Below are positions 44,398 through 53,089 of a DNA stretch of 64,000 nt, one piece after another. Position numbers and translations under genes: made by a program. Numbering within the stretch: position 1 is the stretch's first letter; each line of letters opens with the position of its first letter. Source of the DNA: Paenibacillus sp. BIHB 4019 (GTDB taxonomy: Bacteria; Bacillota; Bacilli; Paenibacillales; Paenibacillaceae); assembly GCF_002741035.1 (NCBI RefSeq), contig NZ_CP016808.1, positions 5,070,501 through 5,134,500 of the forward strand, written 5' to 3'. The notes beneath the pieces were generated by a model. The model was not told the origin of the DNA, did not search any database, and saw only the letters and a list, made by a program, of their open reading frames with translations.

Positions 44398-44673
44398 ATG
44401 AATAAAACGGATTTGATCAACAAGGTTGCTGAATTATCCGATCTGTCCAAGAAAGATGCGACTAAAGCAGTTGATGCTGTATTTGATGCCATTTCTGATG
44501 CGCTTCAAGGCGGCGACAAAGTCCAACTTGTTGGCTTTGGCAACTTCGAGGTTCGCGAGCGTCAAGCTCGTAAAGGACGCAATCCGCAAACCGGTTTGGA
44601 AATTGATATTCCGGCTAGCAAAATCCCGGCTTTCAAGCCAGGCAAATCGCTTAAGGATCTCGTATCCAACTAA
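44398..44673 (+). CDS. hup: DNA-binding protein HU
   Basis: The histone-like nucleoid protein, a 91-residue homodimer former. The sequence is typical: [42 protein letters not shown] with the DNA-embracing arm and the conserved RNPQTG, then [11 protein letters not shown]. The ATG at 44398 has GGGAGGTGA upstream; 27 further codons are open but unsupported. B. subtilis has the same spoIVA-hbs-mtr order, without the transporter in between. Confidence 0.96.
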   Translation: MNKTDLINKVAELSDLSKKDATKAVDAVFDAISDALQGGDKVQLVGFGNFEVRERQARKGRNPQTGLEIDIPASKIPAFKPGKSLKDLVSN

Positions 44674-44692
44674 CAGCAGCATTCGTTAAATC

Positions 44693-44724
44693 GGCGTCCG
44701 GACGTTAGCGTTCGGGCGCTTTTT
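44693..44724 (+). terminator. Terminator of hup
   Basis: GCGTCCGGACG pairs with CGTTCGGGCGC through two G-T pairs, followed by TTTTT. Confidence 0.85.
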
Positions 44725-44775
44725 AAATAGATAAGCGTTTATAAGTGTGACACTTATAAACGACCTGTCTATCAG
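44724..44775. repeat. Dispersed repeat, AT-rich palindrome module
   Basis: AAATAGATAAG..TTTATAAGTGTGACACTTATAAA..CTGTCTAT is a near-perfect palindrome related to the AT-rich modules at 3801 and 36583, with compensating changes on both arms (ATAGATAAG and CTGTCTAT). It lies between hup and mtrB. Confidence 0.6.
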
Positions 44776-44800
44776 AGAGGAAAGACAAGGGGGATGGAAA

Positions 44801-45022
44801 ATGGAGCCGACAAACAGCGATTTTATCGTCATTAAGGCGAAGGATCAAGGGGTACAGGTTATCGGGCTGACCCGCGGGCAAGATACGAAGTTTCATCACA
44901 CCGAAAAGCTGGATCGCAACGAAGTGCTGATCGTACAATTCACGGACCATACTTCAGCCATTAAGGTGCGGGGAAAAGCGGTCATCATGACGAAGCATGG
45001 CCAAATAGAGACCGACCAATAG
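44801..45022 (+). CDS. mtrB: trp RNA-binding attenuation protein TRAP
   Basis: TRAP forms an 11-subunit ring that binds tryptophan and then (G/U)AG-repeat RNA in trp leaders. The 73-residue product (B. subtilis 75) keeps the RNA-contact residues: Lys in [10 protein letters not shown] and Lys and Arg in AIKVRG. The ATG at 44801 follows AAGGGGGATGG. In B. subtilis the gene is preceded by folE (mtrA); here hup is next upstream. A matching RNA target is present at 55779-55847 in this window. Confidence 0.95.
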   Translation: MEPTNSDFIVIKAKDQGVQVIGLTRGQDTKFHHTEKLDRNEVLIVQFTDHTSAIKVRGKAVIMTKHGQIETDQ

Positions 45023-45032
45023 CGACCTGCCG

Positions 45033-45068
45033 CTCCCTTCTGCCTTGATGCAGGGCGGGAGTTTTTTT
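45033..45068 (+). terminator. Terminator of mtrB
   Basis: CTCCC..CTGC pairs with GCAG..GGGAG, followed by seven T residues. Confidence 0.8.
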
Positions 45069-45163
45069 ATGGCGGAAGCAGCCGCTCCAGGCATAGGCGG
45101 AACCAAATGTTTGTACAATGGGTATGAGGACATATTCGTGCGTACACACTTGGTATAAAAGGG

Positions 45164-45506
45164 CGTAAACGAGCTTTTGCCACAAAGATGGCAAAGCCGT
45201 TTACGCTTGAAATATAAGAATGAGTGAGGCATGTCGCTCATCATAATGCTTATATTTCTTCGCGAAACGAGCTTTTGCCACAAAGATGGCAAAGCCGTTT
45301 ACGCTTGAAATATAAGAATGAGTGAGGCATGTCGCTCATCATAATGCTTATATTTCTTCGCGAAACGAGCTTTTGCCACAAAGATGGCAAAGCCGTTTAC
45401 GCTTGAAATATAAGAATGAATGAGGCATGTCGCTCATCATAATGCTTATATTTCTTCGCGAAACGAGCTTTTGCCACAAAGATGGCAAAGCCGTTTACGC
45501 TTGAAA
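45164..45506. repeat. 98-bp tandem repeat array, about 3.4 copies
   Basis: The 98-bp unit begins at 45171, 45269 and 45367, with a partial 42-bp fourth copy at 45465-45506. Copies are identical except for G to A at 45420. Each unit has two palindromes: a hairpin GCTTTTGCCA/TGGCAAAGC ending CGTTTACGCTT, and GAAATATAAG..CTTATATTTC enclosing ATGAGTG/CGCTCAT. The same two modules occur singly elsewhere in the window. The array ends 12 bp before a start codon, so the last copy borders that gene's ribosome site. Confidence 0.95.
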
Positions 45507-45518
45507 GGGGCGGTAATA

Positions 45519-46139
45519 TTGCGTATGGCTAGGCCTTATTTGCTGTCGCTGGTTTTTGTGCTTGCTGTAATGGCGGGACTTTCCCTGCTGCCGGATATGC
45601 GAAAATCCGAGACGGGGACGGAAGTGGCTGTATTTCGGCCTGCTGCAACAAGGCTGACGAACAGCAATCTTGTTGATATGCTGATTGGCTTGCAGCTGGC
45701 TACGCCTATTTTACGGGTGGAGTGGGAAAATTCACTGCTTACGGTGGAGTTTAAAGTGAACGCAGCAAAAGGGCTGCCAGTCGAATGGACTCGCGATGTA
45801 GAGCAATTGCTGCGGCTTTCTTTTGTGAAGATGGAAAATGTGAACCGGGTGCTCATCCGCTACGCTGTGCCAGCAGATAAGGCCGCTTTGCCGAGCAATG
45901 CCGGCAAAGCAAGGGAAGGGCAAGCTGGGCTTGCAGACAGCTCAGTGAAATCACAGCTGCTGCTTGCGGCGGATATTCGGCGCACAGACAGCTGGCTTGC
46001 AAGCCTTGGGGAGCTTGGCAGCGCTGATCCGCTGCATGATGAAATATGGCGGGAGAGGCTGCGCTTGAGCAACACATCGGAGTGGACGAAATGGTATGGG
46101 CCGGTGCCTACTTATTCTACTAGACCTGCTGCGGAGTAA
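45519..46139 (+). CDS. Membrane-anchored protein of unknown function
   Basis: A 206-residue protein with one N-terminal helix (about residues 5-25, YLLSLVFVLAVMAGLSLL) and a domain containing LVDMLIGLQLATPILRVEW and LLTVEFKV. I do not recognise a family. The start is the TTG at 45519 (AAGGGGCGG about 6 bp upstream) or the ATG at 45525; the frame continues into the repeat array to 45420, which I reject as coding. It lies between mtrB and hepS. Confidence 0.72.
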   Translation: MRMARPYLLSLVFVLAVMAGLSLLPDMRKSETGTEVAVFRPAATRLTNSNLVDMLIGLQLATPILRVEWENSLLTVEFKVNAAKGLPVEWTRDVEQLLRLSFVKMENVNRVLIRYAVPADKAALPSNAGKAREGQAGLADSSVKSQLLLAADIRRTDSWLASLGELGSADPLHDEIWRERLRLSNTSEWTKWYGPVPTYSTRPAAE

Positions 46140-46220
46140 AGGTTAATGGGCTGCTCCGCCTTTCTGCTTGAAAAAATGCCAATCCTGTGGGCAGCTTCAT
46201 ATGCGTCTTACATAAAGTTG

Positions 46221-46229
46221 TGCTATAAT
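46221..46229 (+). promoter_or_regulatory. Extended -10 promoter candidate before hepS
   Basis: TGCTATAAT is an extended -10 element about 53 bp upstream of the hepS start; no good -35 is visible. Confidence 0.4.
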
Positions 46230-46281
46230 AGTTTAGATTATTGAGCGGCAATATCTGCTTCTCTGTTCGGAGGCTTACCCC

Positions 46282-47151
46282 ATGAAACCGTATCGTGTAC
46301 CACAATTAGCGAAGAAGTACGTCGATTATGACATGATTCAAAACCATACGCAGCTTCCTGCTTTTCCCGATTCGCGTCTGCACCTGCTTCAAGCATTCCT
46401 TAGCGAAACCCGCTCCTATGCCGAGAAGGCCGAGCTATTTGCGCTCGTGCTGTCTTTATTGCAGCTAGGGCTGGATACGCATGATGAAATTGATGTAGAG
46501 GATGGAAGCCGCTCGGAGCGCGAAATGCGTTCAAGGCAGCTCAAGGTGCTAGCTGGCGATTATTTCAGCGGCCGATTCTATCAACTGCTCGCACAAGCAG
46601 GCGAAATAGCAATGATAGCCAAGATCAGCCAGGCGGTATGCGAAGTCAACGGGCTGAAAATAACCCTTTATTTACGTATGCAGCAGGCTGTCATGCAGGC
46701 TGACGATTATTTGAGCAGCATGGTGCAGCTGAAAAGCGGATTGTTTCTTGCCTTTCAGGATTTGCTGGAAGGTGCGGCGGCCCTTTATTGGACGGAGCTG
46801 CTCCACGCTTTAAGCCGCTGCGAGATTGTGCTGGAGGAGCTTGCGCGCAGCAAGGTGCCGGCACGTTTTCACCAGAGCTGGGCTTACTGGCATGCGCTGC
46901 AGGTAGGTACGCTGGAAGAGCAGCAAACGCTGGAAGGCCAGCAGATTGAGGCTGGTTTCATTAGCGGCCTTTATAACAAATATGATATTCATGCCAAGCT
47001 TGCTGCGCTGCTGCAGCAGGCTGTGGAAGATGTCCGGATGATTGCGGCCAAGCTGGAATCAGACAAGCTGGTTCAGGAGCTGCAGCATATTACGGATGCA
47101 GTGCTTTACAAGATTGCGGGATTTGCTCCCGCTCTCAACGAGACGAGGTGA
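46282..47151 (+). CDS. hepS: Heptaprenyl diphosphate synthase component I
   Basis: The small, regulatory subunit (GerCA) of the heterodimeric synthase that makes the C35 tail of menaquinone. The 289-residue protein matches HepS: a helical fold, [12 protein letters not shown] near residue 70 and [17 protein letters not shown] near 95, without the DDxxD catalytic motifs. It opens the cluster that ends with hepT, four genes downstream. GGAGG lies upstream of the ATG. Confidence 0.9.
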   Translation: MKPYRVPQLAKKYVDYDMIQNHTQLPAFPDSRLHLLQAFLSETRSYAEKAELFALVLSLLQLGLDTHDEIDVEDGSRSEREMRSRQLKVLAGDYFSGRFYQLLAQAGEIAMIAKISQAVCEVNGLKITLYLRMQQAVMQADDYLSSMVQLKSGLFLAFQDLLEGAAALYWTELLHALSRCEIVLEELARSKVPARFHQSWAYWHALQVGTLEEQQTLEGQQIEAGFISGLYNKYDIHAKLAALLQQAVEDVRMIAAKLESDKLVQELQHITDAVLYKIAGFAPALNETR

Positions 47152-47161
47152 CCTTAGACGA

Positions 47162-47878
47162 ATGGATGCAAACTCCAAGGGGCATGTGCACGCTGTATTT
47201 GAGAACATTGCTCCCAAATATGATTTAATGAATGACCTGCTAAGCTTTCGGCGTCATAAGGCATGGCGGAAATTCACCATGCGCAAAATGAATGTACAGC
47301 GTGGTCAGACTGCGCTCGACTTGTGCTGCGGCACCTGTGACTGGACCATATCGCTAGCCCAGGCCAGCGAGAGCGGGGCAATCAGTGGCCTTGATTTCAG
47401 CCAAAATATGCTGAATGTCGGCCACGAGAAAGTGAAGCAGCTGTCGCTTGACAAGCAAATTACGCTCGTGCAGGGCAATGCGATGCAATTGCCTTATGAG
47501 GATAATTCGTTTGATTATGTAACGATTGGCTTCGGCCTGCGCAACGTACCCGATTATTTGCAGGTGCTTAAGGAAATGCACCGCGTTGTGAAGCCGGGTG
47601 GACAGGTTGTGTGCTTGGAGCTTTCCAAGCCGGGCTGGCAGCCATTCAAGGCCTTATATTATTTATATTTTGAACGGATTTTGCCAATGATCGGCAAGCT
47701 GGTAGCCAAGCGATTCCAAGAATACAAATGGCTGCCGGACTCATTAAAGCTTTTTCCTGACCTAAAGCAGCTGTCCGCATTGTTTGAAGAAGCAGGGCTC
47801 GAGCAGGTAAAAGGCTACCCGCTGACTGGAGGCATTGCTGCGCTGCATATAGGCATAAAGGAGAAGAAGCCAACATGA
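47162..47878 (+). CDS. menG: Demethylmenaquinone methyltransferase
   Basis: Final C-methylation of menaquinone using S-adenosylmethionine (UbiE/MenG/MenH family). The 238-residue protein shows [20 protein letters not shown], the SAM motif [11 protein letters not shown] and the post-motif [23 protein letters not shown]. The ATG at 47162 has GAGGTGA 10 bp upstream; the frame opens earlier within hepS. It overlaps ubiA by 4 bp. In B. subtilis this gene also lies between hepS and hepT (gerCB). Confidence 0.94.
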   Translation: MDANSKGHVHAVFENIAPKYDLMNDLLSFRRHKAWRKFTMRKMNVQRGQTALDLCCGTCDWTISLAQASESGAISGLDFSQNMLNVGHEKVKQLSLDKQITLVQGNAMQLPYEDNSFDYVTIGFGLRNVPDYLQVLKEMHRVVKPGGQVVCLELSKPGWQPFKALYYLYFERILPMIGKLVAKRFQEYKWLPDSLKLFPDLKQLSALFEEAGLEQVKGYPLTGGIAALHIGIKEKKPT

Positions 47879-48750
47879 TTCGCAAAATACGCATTATTCT
47901 TGAAATGATTAAATTTGAGCATACGATATTTGCGCTTCCCTTCGCCTTTATGGGAGCGATTCTGGGCGCTGTTGTTATGGAGCAGCGTCTTCCTTCTTGG
48001 GCGGAAATCGGCTGGGTTACATTAGCCATGGTTGGCGCGCGAAGCGCTGCGATGTGCCTCAATCGACTCATTGATGCGGCGATCGATCTGCGCAACCCCC
48101 GCACTAGCAACCGCGCCATTCCGGCAGGCTTGCTGAAGTCAGCGGAGGTGCTTTTGTTTACGATTGTATCTTTCGTCCTATTGTTCATTGCTGCGGCCAA
48201 TCTGGCCCCGCTTGCGATGAAGCTGCTTCCAATTGCTGTCGTATTACTGGTGCTCTACTCTTATACGAAGCGTTTCACTTGGTTGTGCCATGTTTTTCTC
48301 GGTTTGACGATCGGGCTGTCGCCGCTTGGCGGCTGGGTAGCTGTTACGGGCGGATTTAACACGGCAGCATGGGTTTTCTATGTGACGATTGCGCTGTGGA
48401 TTGCCGGTTTCGATATCGTTTATGCAACGCAGGATTACGAGTTTGACCGCAAGGAAGGCCTAAACTCCATTCCTGCCCGGTTTGGCGTAGCGAAGGCGCT
48501 GTGGATTGCCCGCAGTTTCCATATGGTGACGGCAGTCGGTTTTATTACGCTATTTATTTTGACAAATTTGAGCTGGGTTTATTTGCTCGGAACGCTGCTT
48601 GCCATCGTTATGCTGTTCTATCAGCACTGGCTGGTGCGTCCAAACGATCTTTCCCGCGTTCAGCTTTCGTTTTTCGGAATGAATGGCACATTAAGCGTCG
48701 TTCTGTTTTTGTTTGCCATTGTTGATTTGATGGTATTGCACAAATGGTAG
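47875..48750 (+). CDS. UbiA-family prenyltransferase (MqnP-like)
   Basis: A 291-residue polytopic prenyltransferase. The first aspartate-rich motif appears as [15 protein letters not shown] near residue 63 and the second as [13 protein letters not shown] near 182. By sequence type it looks like 4-hydroxybenzoate polyprenyltransferase; beside mqnA and ubiX and in an organism using menaquinone it is most likely the prenyltransferase (MqnP) of the futalosine route. It overlaps menG (ATGA) and ubiX. Confidence 0.88.
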   Translation: MIRKIRIILEMIKFEHTIFALPFAFMGAILGAVVMEQRLPSWAEIGWVTLAMVGARSAAMCLNRLIDAAIDLRNPRTSNRAIPAGLLKSAEVLLFTIVSFVLLFIAAANLAPLAMKLLPIAVVLLVLYSYTKRFTWLCHVFLGLTIGLSPLGGWVAVTGGFNTAAWVFYVTIALWIAGFDIVYATQDYEFDRKEGLNSIPARFGVAKALWIARSFHMVTAVGFITLFILTNLSWVYLLGTLLAIVMLFYQHWLVRPNDLSRVQLSFFGMNGTLSVVLFLFAIVDLMVLHKW

Positions 48751-49379
48751 GGGGCGGAACTGCTGGCGCGGCAGGCAGATGGGTTGTCGGCATTACCGGG
48801 GCGAGCGGCTCCATCTACGGCATTCGGCTGGCAGAGGAACTGCTTAGAACCGGTTTTGACGTCCATCTCGTGGTGACCGAGGCTGGCTGGCGAGTGCTTA
48901 AGGAAGAGCTGGGCTGGATGACGAGCCGCAGACAAGCTGCTGTCGAGCTGCATTTTGCAGAGGCAGTACAGGCGAAGCGGCTTGTTTTGCATCCGAATTC
49001 AGATATTGGGGCAACCATTGCCAGCGGCTCTTTCCGGGTACAGGGAATGGTCGTTGCGCCATGCTCCATGGGGACGCTCGCTTCCATCGCTCACGGCATA
49101 TCCGATGATTTGCTCTCGAGGGCAGCAGACGTAATGCTGAAGGAAGGACGCAAGCTGCTGCTGCTGCCTCGGGAGACACCTCTGCATGCGATTCATCTGG
49201 AAAACATGCTGAAGCTTGCAAAAATGGGCGTAACGATCGTTCCAGCTATGCCGGCCTTTTATTATAAGCCGCAATCGATGGAAGACATGATTGATTTTCT
49301 GGTTGGCAAATTATTAGACTGCATGGGAATTGAGCATGCTTTGTTTACAAGATGGGGGGATGGGCCTGATGCTGACTAA
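48744..49379 (+). CDS. ubiX: UbiX-type flavin prenyltransferase
   Basis: Makes prenylated FMN for a UbiD-type decarboxylase. The 211-residue protein begins with a Gly-rich lead, then VVGITGASGSIYGIRLAEELL (FMN-binding), and carries VVAPCSMGTLASIAHG and PRETPLHAIHLENMLKLA. The ATG overlaps the ubiA stop by 7 bp, with no clear ribosome site, so coupling is likely. In the futalosine route UbiX/UbiD-like proteins (MqnQ with MqnL/M) decarboxylate dihydroxynaphthoate; no UbiD homologue is in the window. Confidence 0.92.
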   Translation: MVGGGTAGAAGRWVVGITGASGSIYGIRLAEELLRTGFDVHLVVTEAGWRVLKEELGWMTSRRQAAVELHFAEAVQAKRLVLHPNSDIGATIASGSFRVQGMVVAPCSMGTLASIAHGISDDLLSRAADVMLKEGRKLLLLPRETPLHAIHLENMLKLAKMGVTIVPAMPAFYYKPQSMEDMIDFLVGKLLDCMGIEHALFTRWGDGPDAD

Positions 49380-50223
49380 AGACAGCTTGCCCCTAATGAT
49401 TGGAGAAATTGATTACGCAAATGCATGGCCGCTCTTTGTCGGCCTTGATCAGCGTCTTGACGCTTCTGAGCTGGGGCTGTGCTCCCGCATTCCCGCAGAG
49501 CTTAACCGAAAGCTGCGCGAAGGAGAGCTTCAGGCTTCGGCTGTCTCATCCTATGCTTACGGCTTAAATAGCAAAGACTATTTGCTGCTGCCGGAGCTGT
49601 GCGTAGGATCGGAGGGCCGGGTTAATTCGGTTCTGCTGTTCCTTAAGCAGCCGATCGAGCAAGTGCGTCCACAGCGAATTGCGGTAACATCCGCTTCAGC
49701 CACTTCTGTCAATTTGCTCAAAATTGTGATGAAGCTTTATTACGATCTTGATGCGGAATATATCGCTGCTGAACCGATGCTTGATCAGATGCTTGAGAAC
49801 GCGGATGGGGCGCTTATCATTGGCGACCCAGCTATTCATGCCTCGTGGAGAAGTGAAGAACTGCACATCATCGATCTTGGCGAGCTATGGCATCGCTGGA
49901 CGGGCCTTGGCATGACCTTTGCGGTTGTGGCGGTTCATAAGGAGGCGGCAGCTGCCTTTCCTCGAGAAATTCATGAGCTGCATCAGGCGATGCTTGCGAC
50001 TAAGCGCCACAATCTTGCCGACTTGTCACCGCTTGTGGACAAGGCCTGCGAGGAGCTTGGCGGCGAACGCGCGTATTGGCTGGACTATTTTACATGTCTG
50101 CAATATGATTTCGGACAGAAGCTGCGCGAGGGACTGGCGCTGTATTTCCGTTATGCGACACAATTAGGTCTGCTGGACCATGAGGTTCAGCTGGCGTTCT
50201 ACGAAGACAATTCTGCCGAATAG
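49369..50223 (+). CDS. mqnA: Chorismate dehydratase MqnA
   Basis: Converts chorismate to 3-enolpyruvylbenzoate, the first step of futalosine-dependent menaquinone synthesis. The 284-residue protein has a periplasmic-binding-protein-like fold: IGEIDYANAWPLFVGL at the N-terminus, GELQASAVSSYAYGLN, IAVTSASATSVNLLKI and ALIIGDPAIHA. The ATG at 49369 lies 9 bp after GGGGGG and overlaps the ubiX stop by 11 bp. Classical men genes would not need this enzyme, so it is diagnostic of the pathway. Confidence 0.92.
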   Translation: MLTKDSLPLMIGEIDYANAWPLFVGLDQRLDASELGLCSRIPAELNRKLREGELQASAVSSYAYGLNSKDYLLLPELCVGSEGRVNSVLLFLKQPIEQVRPQRIAVTSASATSVNLLKIVMKLYYDLDAEYIAAEPMLDQMLENADGALIIGDPAIHASWRSEELHIIDLGELWHRWTGLGMTFAVVAVHKEAAAAFPREIHELHQAMLATKRHNLADLSPLVDKACEELGGERAYWLDYFTCLQYDFGQKLREGLALYFRYATQLGLLDHEVQLAFYEDNSAE

Positions 50224-50231
50224 GTGAAAGA

Positions 50232-51206
50232 ATGAAACTATTAGATATGTACGCAAAATTAAAAGGCGATATAACGCAAATAGAGAAGGAGCTTGAACGC
50301 AGCGTCACTTTCGAGCATAAGCTGCTCAGCGAGGCATCCCTTCATCTGCTCAAGGCAGGCGGCAAAAGGCTGCGTCCTGTTTTTGTGCTGCTTGCCGGCA
50401 AGTTTGGGCGCTACAATCTGGAGGTCATGAAAAAAATCGCCGTGCCTCTTGAACTGATCCATATGGCCTCGCTTGTCCATGACGATGTGATAGATGACGC
50501 TGCGACCAGACGCGGCCAGCCAACGGTCAAGGCTAAATGGGATAATCGGGTTGCGATGTATACCGGAGATTATATTTTCGGAAGAGCGCTCGTTATCGCT
50601 ACTGAACTGGGCAACCCGCAAATTCATCAGGTGCTGTCCAAAGCAATTGTGCAAATGGGCATTGGCGAAATGGAGCAAATCCGTTATTTTTTCAATACGG
50701 ACCAAACCATCCGCCATTATTTGCTGCGCATCAGGCGCAAAACCGCATTGCTCATTGCAGTAAGCTGCCAGCTTGGAGCGATTGCAGCAGATGGGGACAG
50801 AGAGACGGCAAACCGGCTTTATGAATATGGCTACAATGTGGGAATGGCGTTTCAAATCCGCGACGATTTGCTTGATTTGTTCGGAACCGAGAAGCAGATC
50901 GGCAAGCCGCCAGGCTCTGACATTAGACAGGGCAATATTACATTGCCTGTTATTTTGGCTTTGCAGGATGAGGCGACCCGCGAGCGGCTGCTTGTGGAAA
51001 TCGCCCGTATTCGCGAGCATAATGGCAATGTGGATACGCGAGAAGCGATCGATTTGATCAAAAATAGCAAAGGCATTCATGTCGCTGAGCAGCTCGCTGC
51101 AAAGTATGTAGAGAAAGCGCTCGCTGCCTTGAAGGATTTGCCATCCCTTCCGGCGAAGAAGAACTTATCCGATATCGCACATTTTGTCGGCAAACGCAAT
51201 TATTAA
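50232..51206 (+). CDS. hepT: Heptaprenyl diphosphate synthase component II
   Basis: The catalytic subunit (GerCC) that elongates farnesyl diphosphate to heptaprenyl diphosphate. The 324-residue protein has the first Asp-rich motif HDDVIDDAATRRG near residue 82 and the second FQIRDDLLDLFG near 210. AGGTGAAAG precedes the ATG. Together with hepS it brackets the menaquinone genes, so tail and ring enzymes share one transcription unit. Confidence 0.95.
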   Translation: MKLLDMYAKLKGDITQIEKELERSVTFEHKLLSEASLHLLKAGGKRLRPVFVLLAGKFGRYNLEVMKKIAVPLELIHMASLVHDDVIDDAATRRGQPTVKAKWDNRVAMYTGDYIFGRALVIATELGNPQIHQVLSKAIVQMGIGEMEQIRYFFNTDQTIRHYLLRIRRKTALLIAVSCQLGAIAADGDRETANRLYEYGYNVGMAFQIRDDLLDLFGTEKQIGKPPGSDIRQGNITLPVILALQDEATRERLLVEIARIREHNGNVDTREAIDLIKNSKGIHVAEQLAAKYVEKALAALKDLPSLPAKKNLSDIAHFVGKRNY

Positions 51207-51233
51207 TCAAGATGCGAAAAGGAGCTGCTACTA

Positions 51234-51677
51234 GTGGAAAGAACTTTTTTGATGATTAAGCCTGACGGTGTTCAACGTGGCCTCATTGGAGAAATTATGT
51301 CTCGCTTTGAGCGTAAAGGGCTTCAATTGGTTGCAGCCAAGTTTATGACCGTGAGCAACGAGCTGGCACAAAAGCATTACGAGGAGCATGAAGGCAAGCC
51401 TTTTTATGAGCCGCTTCTGGATTTTATTACGTCTGGCCCCGTATTTGCGATGGTGTGGCAAGGCGATAACGTCATTGCGCTAACCCGCGCTTTAATTGGC
51501 AAGACGAATGCAGTGGATGCGCTTCCAGGCACCATTCGCTCTGATTTTGCTGTACATACGAATTATAATTTGATTCATGGCTCCGATTCTCCCGAAAATG
51601 CCGTGCGGGAAATTTCCATTTTCTTCACTCCTGAACAGCTTGTGGAATACGAACAAACGATGCAGCGCTGGGTTTAG
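51234..51677 (+). CDS. ndk: Nucleoside diphosphate kinase
   Basis: Equalises nucleoside triphosphate pools by phosphate exchange through a phosphohistidine. The active-site region is [16 protein letters not shown] with the catalytic His near residue 115, and the start [18 protein letters not shown] is classical. The 147 aa match the family. The GTG start follows AAAGGAGC. Order hepT-ndk-cheR-aro is conserved with B. subtilis. Confidence 0.96.
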   Translation: MERTFLMIKPDGVQRGLIGEIMSRFERKGLQLVAAKFMTVSNELAQKHYEEHEGKPFYEPLLDFITSGPVFAMVWQGDNVIALTRALIGKTNAVDALPGTIRSDFAVHTNYNLIHGSDSPENAVREISIFFTPEQLVEYEQTMQRWV

Positions 51678-51710
51678 CCAGCTGCAATACAAACGGAGGC
51701 TGAAGGCTTA

Positions 51711-52496
51711 ATGACGGACGATCGGGATTTTGCAACGTTTATCCAGAAGATGAGAGATAAGACCAACATTGATTTATCGCAATATAAGGAAGCGCAAATG
51801 AAACGCAGGCTCACGACGCTGCGCATGAAGCATGGATTCCAGACATTCGATGAATACTGGAGAAAGCTGGAGAATGACCGTACTTTGATGAATGAATTTC
51901 TCGACCGGATGACGATTAACGTCTCGGAGTTTTGGCGTAACCCGAACCGGTGGGAAGTGCTGAAAAATCAGTTTTTTCCGGAAATGCTGAAAAATAACAG
52001 CCGATTGAAAATTTGGAGCGCAGCGTGTTCGACGGGCGAGGAGCCTTATACGCTGGCGATGATTTTGACGGAGATTGGTGCCATTGGCAAATCGTCGATT
52101 TTGGCGACGGATCTTGATAATATCGTGCTGCAAAAGGCGCAGGAAGGCATTTATTTAGAGCGTTCGCTTAAGGATGTGCCGCCAGCGTTCCGTCAAAAAT
52201 ATTTTGCTCCAGATCATGGAGCTTTTGCCGTCTCGAACGATTTGAAAAAATCGATCCAATTCAAGCAGCAAAATATGCTTCATGATACGTTTGACAGCGG
52301 ATTCGACCTCATTGTTTGCCGCAATGTTATGATTTATTTTACCGAGGATGCGAAGCGCATTTTGTACCACAAGTTTGCAAAAGCTTTGAAGCCGGGCGGC
52401 ATTTTGTTCGTCGGCAGCACGGAGCAGATTTTTTCGCCAGCCCAGTATGGCTTTGATACGGCGGATACGTTCTTTTACAGAAAAACGAGCAATTAA
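51711..52496 (+). CDS. cheR: Chemotaxis protein methyltransferase CheR
   Basis: Methylates glutamates of chemoreceptors with S-adenosylmethionine. The 261-residue protein shows the N-terminal helical domain, RMTINVSEFWRNPNRW, the SAM motif WSAACSTGEEPYTLAM near residue 104 and CRNVMIYFTEDAKRILYHK near 203. No other chemotaxis gene is adjacent, as in B. subtilis, where cheR sits between ndk and aroF. GGAGG upstream of the ATG. Confidence 0.95.
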   Translation: MTDDRDFATFIQKMRDKTNIDLSQYKEAQMKRRLTTLRMKHGFQTFDEYWRKLENDRTLMNEFLDRMTINVSEFWRNPNRWEVLKNQFFPEMLKNNSRLKIWSAACSTGEEPYTLAMILTEIGAIGKSSILATDLDNIVLQKAQEGIYLERSLKDVPPAFRQKYFAPDHGAFAVSNDLKKSIQFKQQNMLHDTFDSGFDLIVCRNVMIYFTEDAKRILYHKFAKALKPGGILFVGSTEQIFSPAQYGFDTADTFFYRKTSN

Positions 52497-52562
52497 TGTA
52501 TATCGGCTTCCTTGTTCTCCTATACTAGTGGTAGTCAACACCATTTGGAGGCGGAACGAAAG

Positions 52563-52730
52563 ATGGATAAACGCAAAGTGATTCAAGCCTATAAGCTTGG
52601 CATTATATCGATTCAAGAGTGCGCGCAGATTTTGGGACTGGACAGCGGGCAATTGCCTGGATTATTGAAAGCCCAGCAATTCGCTTCCGACTATGCGGAT
52701 TCGCAGAGCAAGCGCACGGTGAATAGCTAA
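52563..52730 (+). CDS. 55-residue protein, helix-turn-helix-like
   Basis: A small protein beginning MDKRKVIQAYKLGIISIQEC and continuing AQILGLDSGQLPGLL, the rhythm of a helix-turn-helix but too short for certainty. TTGGAGG lies 12 bp upstream. It sits between cheR and the aro promoter and is followed by a strong terminator. No family recognised. Confidence 0.65.
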   Translation: MDKRKVIQAYKLGIISIQECAQILGLDSGQLPGLLKAQQFASDYADSQSKRTVNS

Positions 52731-52758
52731 GGGATGGCCCATAGAAGGTCATCGTTTG

Positions 52759-52808
52759 AAAAAAAGCAGGATCAGGCGCCATACCAGGCTACTGATCCTG
52801 CTTTTTTT
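52759..52808. terminator. Strong terminator upstream of the aro operon
   Basis: AAAGCAGGATCAG pairs with CTGATCCTGCTTT, flanked by A and T runs, so it can work in both directions. Confidence 0.9.
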
Positions 52809-52814
52809 ACATCT

Positions 52815-52905
52815 AGGCAAGGATATAATTTTTCCATCCTTTCTCTATATGTCTCGGACTGAAACGCGCCGCTAAAGGACGGCGACAGCCGTTTACGCTT
52901 GAGAT
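52815..52905. repeat. Dispersed repeat with an AAGGAT/ATCCTTTC left part
   Basis: Left part 52815-52856: AAGGATATAATTTTTCCATCCTTTCTCTATA, an inverted pair. Right part 52861-52905: GAAACGCGCCGC, then GGACGGCGACAGCCGTTTACGCTTG, the hairpin module of the family. The same combination recurs at 62371-62480. It lies just upstream of the aro promoter. Confidence 0.75.
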
Positions 52906-52944
52906 AAAAAAGCGGTTTGGGCGCGGATTGGCGGTGCGCATTTC

Positions 52945-52973
52945 TTGTCAAACCCGCAAGGCTGTACTATAAT
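52945..52973 (+). promoter_or_regulatory. aroC: Promoter of the aro operon
   Basis: TTGTCA and TATAAT are spaced 17 bp, about 117 bp before the aroC start. The leader between them shows nothing I can identify. Confidence 0.7.
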
Positions 52974-53089
52974 GAGCAAAGATGTTTAGGGTAGCTGATG
53001 ATAGCATGCGCCTAATAATCAGCCAAATGCGCACGCTTGCAGCGCTCCAGGCCATATTAGGTTGTTTGCGTTGAAGGAGGAGCTTTAGG

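Noticed and set aside
45164..45506. CRISPR array
   Set aside because: The repeat is 98 bp and directly tandem with no unique spacers between units, and no cas genes are present.
45420..45518. N-terminal extension of the membrane protein into the repeat array
   Set aside because: The open frame to 45420 is an effect of the repeat sequence. The ribosome site AAGGGGCGG and the membrane helix both support a start at 45519 or 45525.
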